Part shown: positions 26,011-34,641 of the stretch, piece by piece
Layout: each line of letters starts with the position of its first letter
Position numbering within the stretch: position 1 is the first letter of the stretch
Origin: Hymenobacter taeanensis
Lineage (GTDB): Bacteria; Bacteroidota; Bacteroidia; Cytophagales; Hymenobacteraceae
Direction: 5' to 3'
Assembly: GCF_013137895.1 (NCBI RefSeq)
Contig: NZ_CP053538.1
Coordinates: 2,325,001-2,389,000, forward strand
DNA: 64,000 bases
Made by a program: the position numbers and the translations under genes
The notes under the pieces: generated by a model
What the model saw: the letters and a program-made list of their open reading frames with translations, nothing else
The model's database searches: none
What the model was told of the DNA's origin: nothing

Positions 26011-27276
26011 ATGCGCTTTCTGTACTCGCTGTTAGCGCTAAGCGCGCTGGCTGCACCCGCTGCCCTGGCGCAGTCGGCCCCCGCTACTCCCGATTCTACC
26101 CCGCTGTGGGCTTCGGCAGAAGCTCCCGCCACACCTGAAGCTCCTGTTAATGGGGCTCCGGTGGGCCTAAACCGCGCAATGGCGCCCGCTCCGGCTAAGC
26201 TCACCCCCTCTGACCCCAATAAGCCCAGCTTCATTCCGGTGCCTATTGCTTTTTATCAGCAGGAGACCGGGTTTGCGGGTGGCGTAGCCATTTTGCCTGT
26301 TTGGCGCTTTGGGCAAGACACTATGGTGCGCAAATCAAATGCGCGGCTGATTGCCTGGATTTCGCAGAAAAAGCAAACCACAGTGCAGCTCACCCACACT
26401 ATTTTTACTCCCGAGGAAAAATTTTTCCTCTCAGGTGAGCTGAGCTATTATGATTTGGCTTTCAACTACTACGGCATTGGGAACGACACGCGCAAGAGCG
26501 ACGAAACCCAAATAAAGTACCCGCTATGGGTGTTTGATGAAAAGGTGCTGGCTAAGGTGGTGCCTAACCTGTTTGTGGGTTTGCGCTATCGTTTTACCGA
26601 CTTGGGCAACGTGGACCTGAAAGATCCGCAAGACCCTATCAACAACCCTGCTACCCAGTACTACAATATTCCTGCTTCTCAGCGCTCAGGCTACCGAACC
26701 TCGGGTTTGGGCCCGGCTATTTTGTATGATGGTCGGGACAATGTGCTGGCTACCTACACGGGTAACTTCGTGGATGCGCACATGTTGTTTAATGGCGGGG
26801 CGTTAGGCAGCGACTATAAGTTCACGCGCTACATGGTTGATGCCCGCCACTTCAACCCCTTGTTTGGCACCAACAATACTATTCTGGCGCTGCAGTTTCT
26901 GGGGCAGTACCACACTGGCAGCGTACCGTTCCGGGAGCTAGGCGGTATGGGTGCTACGCTAGGGGGCTCCCTGTATAATAATGCTTACCTCATGCGTGGC
27001 ATTTACGAAGCCCGTTTCCGCGACCGTCAGTTCACCACGGCGCAAGCTGAAATTCGGCAGAAGCTCTTCTGGCGTTTTGATGGGGTAGTATTTGGAGCCG
27101 TAGGCCAGGTGGCGCCCCGCCTCGGCGACTACACCTTCGATGATACCAAATTTGCTGGAGGGGGAGGCCTACGCTTCCGCTTCAACCGCCGCGACCGGCT
27201 CAACATCCGCCTCGATTACGGCGTGGGCTCCGGCGGAAACTCCGGAATCATCTTTGCCGTGGGAGAAGCGTTTTAA
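26011..27276 (+). CDS. BamA/TamA-like (surface antigen D15) outer-membrane protein
   Basis: This 421-residue protein has a signal peptide (about 1-20, ending AALAQ), a Pro/Ala-rich stretch to about residue 75, and then a 16-strand-type barrel with FYQQETGFAGGVAILPVWRF near the start. It keeps the D15 pattern GLGPAILYDGRDNVLATYTGNF (given in parts: LGPAILYDGRDN). It ends in Phe (IIFAVGEAF), the outer-membrane insertion signal. No POTRA domains are visible, so it is not the essential BamA. Related barrels are often annotated as patatin-like or unknown transport barrels. The next gene is beyond a terminator. Confidence 0.85.
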   Translation: MRFLYSLLALSALAAPAALAQSAPATPDSTPLWASAEAPATPEAPVNGAPVGLNRAMAPAPAKLTPSDPNKPSFIPVPIAFYQQETGFAGGVAILPVWRFGQDTMVRKSNARLIAWISQKKQTTVQLTHTIFTPEEKFFLSGELSYYDLAFNYYGIGNDTRKSDETQIKYPLWVFDEKVLAKVVPNLFVGLRYRFTDLGNVDLKDPQDPINNPATQYYNIPASQRSGYRTSGLGPAILYDGRDNVLATYTGNFVDAHMLFNGGALGSDYKFTRYMVDARHFNPLFGTNNTILALQFLGQYHTGSVPFRELGGMGATLGGSLYNNAYLMRGIYEARFRDRQFTTAQAEIRQKLFWRFDGVVFGAVGQVAPRLGDYTFDDTKFAGGGGLRFRFNRRDRLNIRLDYGVGSGGNSGIIFAVGEAF

Positions 27277-27295
27277 CTCTGATAGCTTACACAAG

Positions 27296-27323
27296 AAAGG
27301 CCTTTCCGTACGGAAAGGCCTTT
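27296..27323 (+). terminator. 13 bp hairpin terminator with T-run
   Basis: Arms 27296-27308 and 27311-27323 form a near-perfect palindrome rich in AAAGGCC/GGCCTTT, followed by more T. It lies 20 bp past the stop of the BamA-like gene. Confidence 0.85.
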
Positions 27324-27468
27324 TTCAGCGGTAGCAAAAGCAGCAAGCGCTAGTGCACCGCAATGTGCCTGCAAACGGGTACATTTTTTCCGTCACCTGA
27401 GGCAGTATAAAATTGAAACTGCTCTGAACACCTGCCATGACCCATGGCATAATCACGTAAAGGAAGCC

Positions 27469-28680
27469 ATGAGCTCTGTACTCCCCTCTCGGTTTCATGC
27501 GGTTAAGGAAGCAGCAGCAAGTCCCGCGCCGGCGCTTACTGCGCATGTTGCTAGGCCACCTGCTGCTGGCCTAAGAATGGTGGTGGTTGTGCCAGCCAAG
27601 AATGAAGCAGAAAACCTGCCGGATACACTAGCGGCCTTAGTAGCGCAAACCACTTTAACTGGATATCCGCTTAACCCCGCCGAATACGAGATAATAGTGC
27701 TGGCTAATAATTGCAGTGACCAAACTGCGGCCGTGGCCCGGCAGTTTGCAGCGTGCCATCCGGCAGTGGCTTTGCACGTGCTAGAAGTGAGGCTGCCGCG
27801 GGCTGAGGCTCATATTGGTAAGGCCCGGCGCTTACTAATGGATGAGGCCTGCCGGCGGCTGGAGCTGGTGAACAACCCCGCCAGCTTTATTGCCAGCACC
27901 GATGCCGACACGCAAGTAGCCCCCACCTGGCTAGCGGCCACCGAGGCAGCTCTGGCCCAGGGCGCTGATGCTGTGGGGGGGCGTATTTTGATGAAAACGC
28001 CTACAGTGGCCACTGCCTGCGTAGTGCGGCGCTATCAGCTCCAAGATGCCGCCTATCAGTTGCTGCGGGCACGGTTAGAGGCGCTGCTTGATCCGCAGGA
28101 AGCTGACCCCTGGCCGCGGCATCACCAACATTTTGGGGCCAGCTTTGCGCTTACGCCCGCGGCTTACCGTCACGTAGGTGGCCTGCCCGTTGTCCCGTAC
28201 CTAGAAGATGAAGCACTGTACCAGGCCTTGTTGCGCCACGACCTATGCCTGCGTCATAGTCCGGAAGTGCGGGTATATACATCTGGCCGTCAGAAGGGCC
28301 GGGTAGCCGTAGGCCTCTCCTGGCAACTGCGACAGTGGGCCAAGCTAGGGCAGCTGGCGCAGGAGCCACTTGTGGAAAGCCCTGCCCGGTTGGTGAAGGA
28401 ATGGAAAGCCCGCTGTGCCCTGCGTGCATTATGGCAGGGCAGGCCTGCCGGTACGTTGGCAGAAACACTCCCAACCTTAGCCGCCTCCATGAGCCTGCCC
28501 CTCAAAACCCTAGAGCGGCAAATGCACAGCTGCTTAACCTTTGGTCAGCTATGGAGCTGGGTACGGAGGTATTGGGCCAGAAATGGCCGCTGGGAAGCGC
28601 AGTGGCCCGCCATGGCCCTCACCGATGCCCTAGCCTACCTGCGCCGCGAACTGGCAACGCATGCACTATCACAGAAATAA
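27469..28680 (+). CDS. Family 2 glycosyltransferase of the NodS/PIG-L/ACAD gene set
   Basis: This 403-residue glycosyltransferase has the GT-A start MVVVVPAKNEAENLPDTLAA (about residues 37-56), the nucleotide-sugar site VLANNCSDQT, and the metal-binding DxD as Asp145-Ala-Asp147 (STDADTQVAP). The acceptor-side acidic motif is YLEDEALYQALLRHD, about residue 245. Unlike most genes here it has a purine-rich site AAAGGAAG just before the ATG. No membrane helices are evident, so it probably acts in the cytosol. It converges on a methyltransferase, PIG-L deacetylase and acyl-CoA dehydrogenase. Together they suggest assembly of a modified sugar-containing small molecule. Confidence 0.85.
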   Translation: MSSVLPSRFHAVKEAAASPAPALTAHVARPPAAGLRMVVVVPAKNEAENLPDTLAALVAQTTLTGYPLNPAEYEIIVLANNCSDQTAAVARQFAACHPAVALHVLEVRLPRAEAHIGKARRLLMDEACRRLELVNNPASFIASTDADTQVAPTWLAATEAALAQGADAVGGRILMKTPTVATACVVRRYQLQDAAYQLLRARLEALLDPQEADPWPRHHQHFGASFALTPAAYRHVGGLPVVPYLEDEALYQALLRHDLCLRHSPEVRVYTSGRQKGRVAVGLSWQLRQWAKLGQLAQEPLVESPARLVKEWKARCALRALWQGRPAGTLAETLPTLAASMSLPLKTLERQMHSCLTFGQLWSWVRRYWARNGRWEAQWPAMALTDALAYLRRELATHALSQK

Positions 28681-28729
28681 GCAACCGGCCCCAACTGGAA
28701 TGCGGTTCAGCGAACAAACCTGCCCCTAC

Positions 28730-29353
28730 CTACCGACTTTCGACTGCCTCAAATAAATCGAGGCGGTAGGTTGCATGGCGCTGGCTTTTCAGGTGGCGTA
28801 GGGGGCCACCGGGGGTGGTTAGGTTGAGGAAGAAATCGTGCACCGCATCGCCCGTGAGAGGGTAGTCGTGTACGGGAGGAGTCCAGTGCACCAGCAGCAG
28901 GTGCCCTCCGGGGCGCAGGGTGTGAAGAATTTGCTGGCTGGCACGCAGCAAATCCTCTGGGCTCCAGTAATACCCTACCTCCGATAGCAAGATAAGGTCA
29001 AAGGAACGGCTCAGAGGGTAGTCGTTGGGCAATTGCAACTGCTGAAACTCTACTTGAGGCAAGGAGGCGCAACGCTGGCGGGCTTTATCCAGGGCCGCCT
29101 GAGCCACATCAACGGCTAGCAAGTGGTGGCAACGGGGAGCCAGCTGCTGGGTGAGCACTCCCAGTGAGCAGCCAATTTCAAACCCATCAGCATACTGGTC
29201 GCGCGGTAGTGCGGCCAGGGTAGTAGCATATTTTTCTCGCTCGTAAGAGCTGGTTTCAAACCCCCACGGGTCAGCGTTGGCCTGATACACGGCATCAAAG
29301 TAGTCGGGGGGGAGCGTGTTAGGCTGGTTGGGGTTGGGCTGGAAACTAGACAT
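28730..29353 (-). CDS. NodS-like SAM-dependent methyltransferase
   Basis: This 207-residue class I methyltransferase has the SAM motif FEIGCSLGVLTQQL (about 58-71), an acidic residue after strand 2 (LLAVDVAQAALDKA), and LRPGGHLLLVHW in the usual later position. The opening YFDAVYQANADPWGFETSSYE is typical of the NodS family, which N-methylates the deacetylated glucosamine of Nod factors. It lies 43 bp downstream of a PIG-L deacetylase gene, which fits deacetylation followed by N-methylation. This is inferred; other amine acceptors are possible. Confidence 0.85.
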   Translation of the reverse strand: MSSFQPNPNQPNTLPPDYFDAVYQANADPWGFETSSYEREKYATTLAALPRDQYADGFEIGCSLGVLTQQLAPRCHHLLAVDVAQAALDKARQRCASLPQVEFQQLQLPNDYPLSRSFDLILLSEVGYYWSPEDLLRASQQILHTLRPGGHLLLVHWTPPVHDYPLTGDAVHDFFLNLTTPGGPLRHLKSQRHATYRLDLFEAVESR

Positions 29354-29396
29354 AGGAGGAGAGAAATACTACACTGTAAGGAGTTTAAAACAAGGA

Positions 29397-30155
29397 TCAG
29401 GTAGTTACCTGAAAGAACACCTCCATTGGCTTGGCAAAGTGAGCCAGCATTGAGGGGGCCAGCGTGAAGCCAGTGGGGTCGTCGTCGATGGGGCCACCGG
29501 CTAGCTGAGAACGATGTGCCTCAAGGGCCCGCTGCTTCTGCGGCAGCACAGAGCTGATATTGAGCTGGAACCCTTGCGCTTCGCCTGGCTGCGGCAGGTC
29601 ATGGGCGGCGGCTCGCTCCCAGGCCCACACCACATACTCCAGCAGGCGGGTAGGGGTGGCCAGGCCTGCCAGGGCCGCCCGCACCAGCTGACTGCTGGCC
29701 CGATGGTCGGGGTGCGGGTCGCGGCGCCAGGGCACAAGCACGGTTTGGGGCTGAGTAGCAGTAAAAAACTGCTGAAGCTGGCCCACTGCGGCAGCACCCG
29801 AGGCCGTTTCCGGAGCCGGGACGGAGCCGTCGGGGAGGCCTAGGGTGTGCAGGGCATCACCGGGTAGGCCCAGAATTGCCAACGCATTCCGTAGCTCCTG
29901 CGTCCGTAGCGCCTGCCGGGCCTGCGCAGAGAACTTGCGGGAATTAGGGTGCGACATAGCCCCATCACTCACCAGCACGCACCACGCCGGCAGCCCGGCC
30001 TGGCGGAGCAAGGCCAGTAGGCCGCCGCAGCCCAAGGTTTCATCATCGGGGTGGGGGGCTACCACTATGGTTGGGCCAAAGGCAGCTACGGCCTCCGGCA
30101 GATAAACGGGTAACTCACTAAACAGAGCGGCGGAAGGCGGCAGTAAATCAGTCAT
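29397..30155 (-). CDS. PIG-L (LmbE) family deacetylase
   Basis: PIG-L/LmbE enzymes remove acetyl groups from N-acetylglucosamine-type substrates using zinc. The 252-residue protein has the first motif PHPDDE (His35, Asp38, Glu39 region, VVAPHPDDETLGCGG). The second is HPDH (His148-Pro-Asp-His151, RRDPHPDHRAS). The longer frame starts at 30221, but the ATG at 30155 (MTDLLPPSA) overlaps the upstream acyl-CoA dehydrogenase stop by only 8 bp and is more natural. The overlap points to translational coupling in an ACAD, then PIG-L, then methyltransferase operon. Confidence 0.88.
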   Translation of the reverse strand: MTDLLPPSAALFSELPVYLPEAVAAFGPTIVVAPHPDDETLGCGGLLALLRQAGLPAWCVLVSDGAMSHPNSRKFSAQARQALRTQELRNALAILGLPGDALHTLGLPDGSVPAPETASGAAAVGQLQQFFTATQPQTVLVPWRRDPHPDHRASSQLVRAALAGLATPTRLLEYVVWAWERAAAHDLPQPGEAQGFQLNISSVLPQKQRALEAHRSQLAGGPIDDDPTGFTLAPSMLAHFAKPMEVFFQVTT

Positions 30156-31347
30156 TCCATAGGCGGTATGCAGGGCTGGTTTTCTCCAGCGCGTAGCGTC
30201 CAACATCGGCTTGCGCGGCATCGGGGGCGGGCTGCCGCAGATAGTGGGTTAGGTCGCGGTGCAGGCGTTCAAATGGCTCAGGCCGCAGCAGCCCGCGGGC
30301 CCCCACGCAACGCTCAGCCAGGGGGAGTATCCGCAGACAGATTTCCTCAATGGCTGTGCGCACCATGTTTGCATGCGCTACAGCTGATTCGGCATCGGTA
30401 GCGGATTTGCTCTCGTATGCGGCCGCTGCTTGCAGCCAATGATTACCGCTCTCCACAAGCAGCGCCATCTCCCCTAAGCGCTGCCGCTGGTATGGGTCGT
30501 CGGTGCGTTTTAGGTCACGCAGGAAACGACGGGTTTCGTCAAAAATAGCCTCGGCGCCGCCTAGCTGCACCGCTGCAAACCGGGTGGCCCCGCCACTAAA
30601 CCACGGCTGCTGGTAATAGTCGCCGGGGTGGCCCAGCAAGTCGTCAGCCCCAATTTCCAGGCCGCTGAAATCAACCCGGAAGCTGGCCGTGGCCCGCATC
30701 CCGAGGGGGCGCCAAAAGGAGGTGTCCAGCACAGGCGGTTGCTCATCAGCAGGCAGAATCAGCATTTGCCAGCCACCATCAGGCAGCTGAGCGGTAAGCA
30801 GGGGCCGCGTAACGCTGCCCGCTCCCGACCCAAACGTTTTGCTGCCCTGCAGCCGGTAGCGGCCATTGGGCAGGGGCTCCAGCTTCACCCCATCGTGTGC
30901 CTCCGTGTTCCAGACGCCAAACAAGTGGCCGGTGCGTGCCGCTGTTGCCCAGCGGGCAATTTGCGCTGGCCGACCGTAGCGCTGTAACAGGAGCAACGCG
31001 TTTACGTGCCCTTCATACACCCGGCCCACGGCTAGGTTGCCGCGCCCTATGTGCCGGAGGGTCCGGAGAAGCTCTAGCGCGTGCGAAGGGTGGCCTAGGC
31101 CACTGCCGCCTATGTCTGGGGGCAAGGCAGCGGTAAGTAGGCCTGCTTCTCGTAGCCAGATGAATTCTTCCGTAGGAAAACCTCCCTCCTGGTCTGAGTA
31201 AGGTGCTTGAGCAAACAAGCGCGGGGCCAGACTGGCAGCAGCAGCCACACTTGCCGCTGCCGGGGCCAGTGTGGCTCCGGGGCGTAAAGAAGTCACTGGC
31301 TCAGTGCGTGGGGTAGGGGCAGAAGTGGGGAGTAAGATTTCAGACAT
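30148..31347 (-). CDS. Acyl-CoA dehydrogenase-like flavoprotein
   Basis: This 399-residue protein matches the three-domain acyl-CoA dehydrogenase fold: helical N-terminus (EEFIWLREAGLLTAALPPDIGG), mid beta-domain (FGVWNTEAHDGVKLEPLPNG), and helical C-terminus (GARGLLRPEPFERLHRDLTHY). The CVGARGLLRP stretch matches the usual GG.G region before the last helices. I cannot place the catalytic Glu with confidence. The first 60 residues are Pro/Ala-rich and poorly conserved. The ATG at 31347 (MSEILLPTS) is preferred over 31383. Its place in front of PIG-L and methyltransferase genes argues for a biosynthetic rather than beta-oxidation role. Confidence 0.85.
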   Translation of the reverse strand: MSEILLPTSAPTPRTEPVTSLRPGATLAPAAASVAAAASLAPRLFAQAPYSDQEGGFPTEEFIWLREAGLLTAALPPDIGGSGLGHPSHALELLRTLRHIGRGNLAVGRVYEGHVNALLLLQRYGRPAQIARWATAARTGHLFGVWNTEAHDGVKLEPLPNGRYRLQGSKTFGSGAGSVTRPLLTAQLPDGGWQMLILPADEQPPVLDTSFWRPLGMRATASFRVDFSGLEIGADDLLGHPGDYYQQPWFSGGATRFAAVQLGGAEAIFDETRRFLRDLKRTDDPYQRQRLGEMALLVESGNHWLQAAAAYESKSATDAESAVAHANMVRTAIEEICLRILPLAERCVGARGLLRPEPFERLHRDLTHYLRQPAPDAAQADVGRYALEKTSPAYRLWND

Positions 31348-31583
31348 TACAACGAAGTATTCGGGCGGCAGCAGGCACACCAAGAAGCAGGGCCTTTACA
31401 AAGAGCAGTATGGCTACGAGAGTATACGGCTGAGAATGAGAACTGGGCTGTAAGAAAATTTAGTGCTAAAAGTTTCACTTAATCGTGCCGTATGCGCGTG
31501 GCAAGAGCCACTGAAGCGCAGTGAGCAGGAGTGGCGTAACAATTCAGTAACATAGTTGGGTGGTAGCACGGCGGAGGGGTTCC

Positions 31584-31591
31584 TACCTTCG
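31584..31591 (+). promoter_or_regulatory. -7 promoter element TACCTTCG of purH
   Basis: This has one mismatch to TAnnTTTG and lies 34 bp ahead of the purH ATG. A TTG at 31556-31558 is 25 bp upstream, slightly farther than usual. It makes the longer purH reading from 31560 unlikely. Confidence 0.6.
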
Positions 31592-31625
31592 TGGCGCATT
31601 TCGCCTTCACCCAAGTTTCTTCGCT

Positions 31626-33161
31626 ATGTCGTCGCAGCCCATTCGTTCCGCTCTTATCTCCGTCTATTACAAAGACCGCCTAGAGTCCTTAGTGGCCTTG
31701 CTGAAGCAGCACGGCGTAACGATATACTCAACGGGCGGAACGCAGCAGTTTATTGAAGAGCAAGGAGCTCCCGTAACGGCCGTAGAGAGCCTCACGGGCT
31801 TTCCGGCCGTATTTGGGGGCCGGGTAAAAACGCTGCACCCCACCGTGTTTGGAGGTATCCTGCACCGCCGCCACGAGGCCAGTGATCTGGCCGAGGCGGA
31901 GCAGCATCAGATTCCGCCCATTGACCTAGTAGTGGTAGACCTGTACCCGTTTGAAGAAACAGTGGCCTCTGGAGCCGCTGAGCAGGATGTCATCGAGAAA
32001 ATTGACATTGGGGGCATCTCTCTGCTGCGGGCCGCCGCCAAAAACTTCCGGGACGTGCTGGTGGTAAGCAGCCGCGACCAATATGCGGCCGTAACGGAGC
32101 TGCTAACCACGAAGAACTGCGCCACCGACCTCGAAGACCGCCGTCATTATGCCGCTGCCGCCTTTGAGGCCACCTCACACTACGACACCCAGATTTTCCG
32201 CTACATGGCGCAGGGGACGGAGCTAAGTGGCGCTGCGTTGAAAATCAGCGAAAAGCCAGCTACGCCCCTCCGCTACGGCGAGAACCCTCACCAGGCCGGC
32301 ATTTTCTACGGTGACCTATCGGCCCTTTTCGATCAGCTCCACGGTAAGCAGCTCAGCTATAATAACCTGGTAGACGTAGACGCCGCCGTACTGCTAATGC
32401 AGGAGTTTACCGAAGGCCCGGCCGCCTGCGCCATTCTAAAGCACACCAATGCCTGTGGTGTAGCTCAGGCCAGCACCCTGAAAGAAGCTTACCTGAACGC
32501 CCTGGCCTGTGACCCTATTTCGGCCTTTGGCGGCGTACTTATTGTAAACCAGCCGGTAGATGCTGCTACGGCAGAGGAGTTGAATAAGCTTTTCTTTGAG
32601 GTGCTCATTGCTCCTGAGTTTGCCGAGGAAGCGCTGCCTATTCTGCAGAGCAAGAAGAACCGCATTTTGCTCCGTCAGAAGCCCGTAAATTTCCCCGCCA
32701 AGCAAGTGAAAACATTGCTTAACGGTGTAATTGAGCAAGACTTTGACCGCGTAATTGAGGGCGCCAACGAGTTCCGAACCGTTACGGAATCGGTGCCCAC
32801 GGCGGCGGAAGTAGAAGCGCTGGAGTTTGCTAACAAAGTCTGCAAGCACACCAAGAGCAATACCATTGTACTGGCCAGGGCCGGGCAGCTCCTGGCATCG
32901 GGCGTAGGCCAGACGTCTCGCGTTGATGCTCTGAAGCAGGCCATCGAGAAAGCTCGGACCTTTGGATTCGATCTGAAGGGTGCCGTCATGGCCTCTGATG
33001 CCTTCTTCCCCTTCCCCGACTGCGTAGAAATTGCCGGGGAGGCTGGTATCCGGGCTGTAGTGCAGCCTGGAGGCTCTATCAAAGACGCCGACAGCATTGC
33101 CGCCTGCAACCAGTTGGGCATGGCCATGGTAATGACTGGCGTACGGCACTTCAAGCACTAA
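31626..33161 (+). CDS. purH: Bifunctional AICAR formyltransferase / IMP cyclohydrolase
   Basis: PurH carries out the last two steps of IMP synthesis: formyl transfer to AICAR and ring closure. The 511-residue protein has the MGS-like IMP cyclohydrolase domain at the N-terminus (RSALISVYYKD, YSTGGTQQF, GGRVKTLHP). The AICAR transformylase domain includes LRYGENPHQAG and the catalytic Lys-His of AILKHTNACGVA. The tail is GGSIKDADSIAACNQLGMAM followed by VMTGVRHFKH. The length is normal for the family (about 505-530). The ATG at 31626 (MSSQPIRSAL) replaces a longer reading that runs through the promoter. It is monocistronic, with a terminator downstream. Confidence 0.97.
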   Translation: MSSQPIRSALISVYYKDRLESLVALLKQHGVTIYSTGGTQQFIEEQGAPVTAVESLTGFPAVFGGRVKTLHPTVFGGILHRRHEASDLAEAEQHQIPPIDLVVVDLYPFEETVASGAAEQDVIEKIDIGGISLLRAAAKNFRDVLVVSSRDQYAAVTELLTTKNCATDLEDRRHYAAAAFEATSHYDTQIFRYMAQGTELSGAALKISEKPATPLRYGENPHQAGIFYGDLSALFDQLHGKQLSYNNLVDVDAAVLLMQEFTEGPAACAILKHTNACGVAQASTLKEAYLNALACDPISAFGGVLIVNQPVDAATAEELNKLFFEVLIAPEFAEEALPILQSKKNRILLRQKPVNFPAKQVKTLLNGVIEQDFDRVIEGANEFRTVTESVPTAAEVEALEFANKVCKHTKSNTIVLARAGQLLASGVGQTSRVDALKQAIEKARTFGFDLKGAVMASDAFFPFPDCVEIAGEAGIRAVVQPGGSIKDADSIAACNQLGMAMVMTGVRHFKH

Positions 33162-33223
33162 AAAATTGCGGCTCTATTAGTGGTAGGCCTCTGGCCCCGC
33201 TGATAAACTGTAAGCGCCTGAGT

Positions 33224-33269
33224 ATAAAGCAGCCCCTGGCGCCCGCGTGGCCGTTAGGGGCTGCTTTAT
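33224..33269 (+). terminator. 14 bp hairpin terminator after purH
   Basis: Arms 33224-33237 and 33256-33269 pair perfectly around an 18-base loop. The base of the stem is ATAAAG/CTTTAT. The rest of the spacer up to the mreB promoter (33270-33443) shows no gene. Confidence 0.8.
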
Positions 33270-33443
33270 TTCAGGAAGCTGAACTGTAGCAGGGAAGCGG
33301 TATCTTGGCCGCTCCACAATGTTGGGCCGTTGCTAACGTTGAGAGCTGCACAATATTCGGTGCCCTGCTCGTCAGGAGGCAATGTTGCTTCCGGTCTGGC
33401 TTATAATGCGAGGTTGGCGTGTCGGGCTTCGCCGAAACTTGCT

Positions 33444-33451
33444 TACTTTTG
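33444..33451 (+). promoter_or_regulatory. -7 promoter element TACTTTTG of mreB
   Basis: This is a perfect TAnnTTTG match, 54 bp ahead of the mreB ATG. A TTG at 33414-33416 is 27 bp upstream, too far for a standard -33 box. It probably starts the elongasome operon. Confidence 0.7.
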
Positions 33452-33505
33452 CCCCCACTTTTGACGGGCGCAACCAGCCCGTTCTCATTCACTTGCCGTT
33501 ACTCG

Positions 33506-34531
33506 ATGGGTTTCTTCAATTTTCTGACCAGCGACATTGCCATTGACCTGGGCACGGCCAACACGCTCATCATTCACAACGATAAAATCGTGGTGGATGA
33601 GCCGAGCATCATTGCGAAAGACCGCACTACCAATAAGGTAATTGCCGTGGGCCGGCAAGCGCAGCAAATGCACGAAAAGACCCACGATAACATCAAAACC
33701 ATCAGGCCACTGAAAGATGGCGTTATTGCCGACTTCCACGCCGCCGAGGAAATGATCAAGGGCATGATCAAGATGATTGACACGCGCACGCGGCTGTTTC
33801 AGCCTTCGCACCGCATGGTCATCTGCATTCCGTCGGGCATTACGGAAGTAGAAAAGCGTGCCGTACGTGACTCTGCTGAGCACGCTGGCGCCAAGGAGGT
33901 CTGGATGATTCAGGAGCCCATGGCCGCCGCCATCGGGATTGGCATTGACGTAGAGCAGCCCGTTGGCTCGATGATTATCGACATTGGAGGTGGTACCACT
34001 GAAATTGCCGTTATCGCGCTGTCGGGTATCGTGTGCGACCAGTCAATCAAGACGGCCGGCGACGTGTTCAACCAGGATATTCTCGATTACATGCGCCGCC
34101 AGCACAACCTGCTGATTGGCGAGCGAAGCGCTGAGCGCATTAAAATTGAAGTAGGTGCCGCTCTCACAGAGCTGGAAGTAACGCCCCCCGACTTTGAAGT
34201 GCGTGGCCGTGACCTGATGACCGGCATTCCGAAGGTTATCAAGGTAACCTCGGCTGAAATTGCTATTGCTCTGGATAAATCAGTAGCTAAAATCGAGGAG
34301 GCCGTACTGAAGGCGCTGGAAATCAGCCCGCCTGAGCTTTCCGCTGATATCTACGAAAACGGCATCCACCTTACCGGTGGGGGCGCCCTGCTACGTGGCC
34401 TAGACAAACGCCTGGCCGTGAAAACCAAGCTGCCCATTCACATTGCCGAAGACCCCTTGCGTGCCGTAGTGCGCGGCACGGGAGCTGCTATCAAGAACAT
34501 CCTCGGTTTCCGTGGGGTGCTGCTGACCTAA
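33506..34531 (+). CDS. mreB: Rod-shape actin homologue MreB
   Basis: MreB polymerises along the inner membrane and organises the elongasome. The 341-residue protein has the actin-fold phosphate loops DIAIDLGTANTLI (about 10-22) and IIDIGGGTTEIAVIAL (about 160-175), and the adenosine motif HLTGGGALLRGLDKRL. The N-terminal MGFFNFLTSD gives the expected short amphipathic membrane anchor. A start at 33419 would run through the promoter. Length (about 335-345) is normal. It leads mreC, mreD, mrdA and rodA on the same strand. Confidence 0.97.
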   Translation: MGFFNFLTSDIAIDLGTANTLIIHNDKIVVDEPSIIAKDRTTNKVIAVGRQAQQMHEKTHDNIKTIRPLKDGVIADFHAAEEMIKGMIKMIDTRTRLFQPSHRMVICIPSGITEVEKRAVRDSAEHAGAKEVWMIQEPMAAAIGIGIDVEQPVGSMIIDIGGGTTEIAVIALSGIVCDQSIKTAGDVFNQDILDYMRRQHNLLIGERSAERIKIEVGAALTELEVTPPDFEVRGRDLMTGIPKVIKVTSAEIAIALDKSVAKIEEAVLKALEISPPELSADIYENGIHLTGGGALLRGLDKRLAVKTKLPIHIAEDPLRAVVRGTGAAIKNILGFRGVLLT

Positions 34532-34619
34532 TTGATGAACAACGAATAATGAGCAGTGAGCAATTTGCCGTTGGGTAGCACTAAGGCTGCCGGGCTCTAG
34601 CCCTATCTGTTCATTATTC
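34529..34619 (+). repeat. Intergenic imperfect inverted repeat after mreB, start TAATTGATGAA
   Basis: The stretch begins at the mreB stop with TAATTGATGAA. The purine-rich arm at 34544-34556 pairs with 34607-34619 with a single mismatch over 13 bp. The same TAATTGATGAA start and purine-rich style recur after tadA at 55825, which suggests a dispersed extragenic repeat family. It could also act as an mRNA-processing or attenuation hairpin between mreB and mreC. Confidence 0.55.
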
Positions 34620-34641
34620 CTTCTTCATTGCTTATTGCCTC

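Noticed and set aside
32436..33158. 240-residue open frame antisense to purH
   Set aside because: purH is unambiguous on the plus strand; this reading has no family features.
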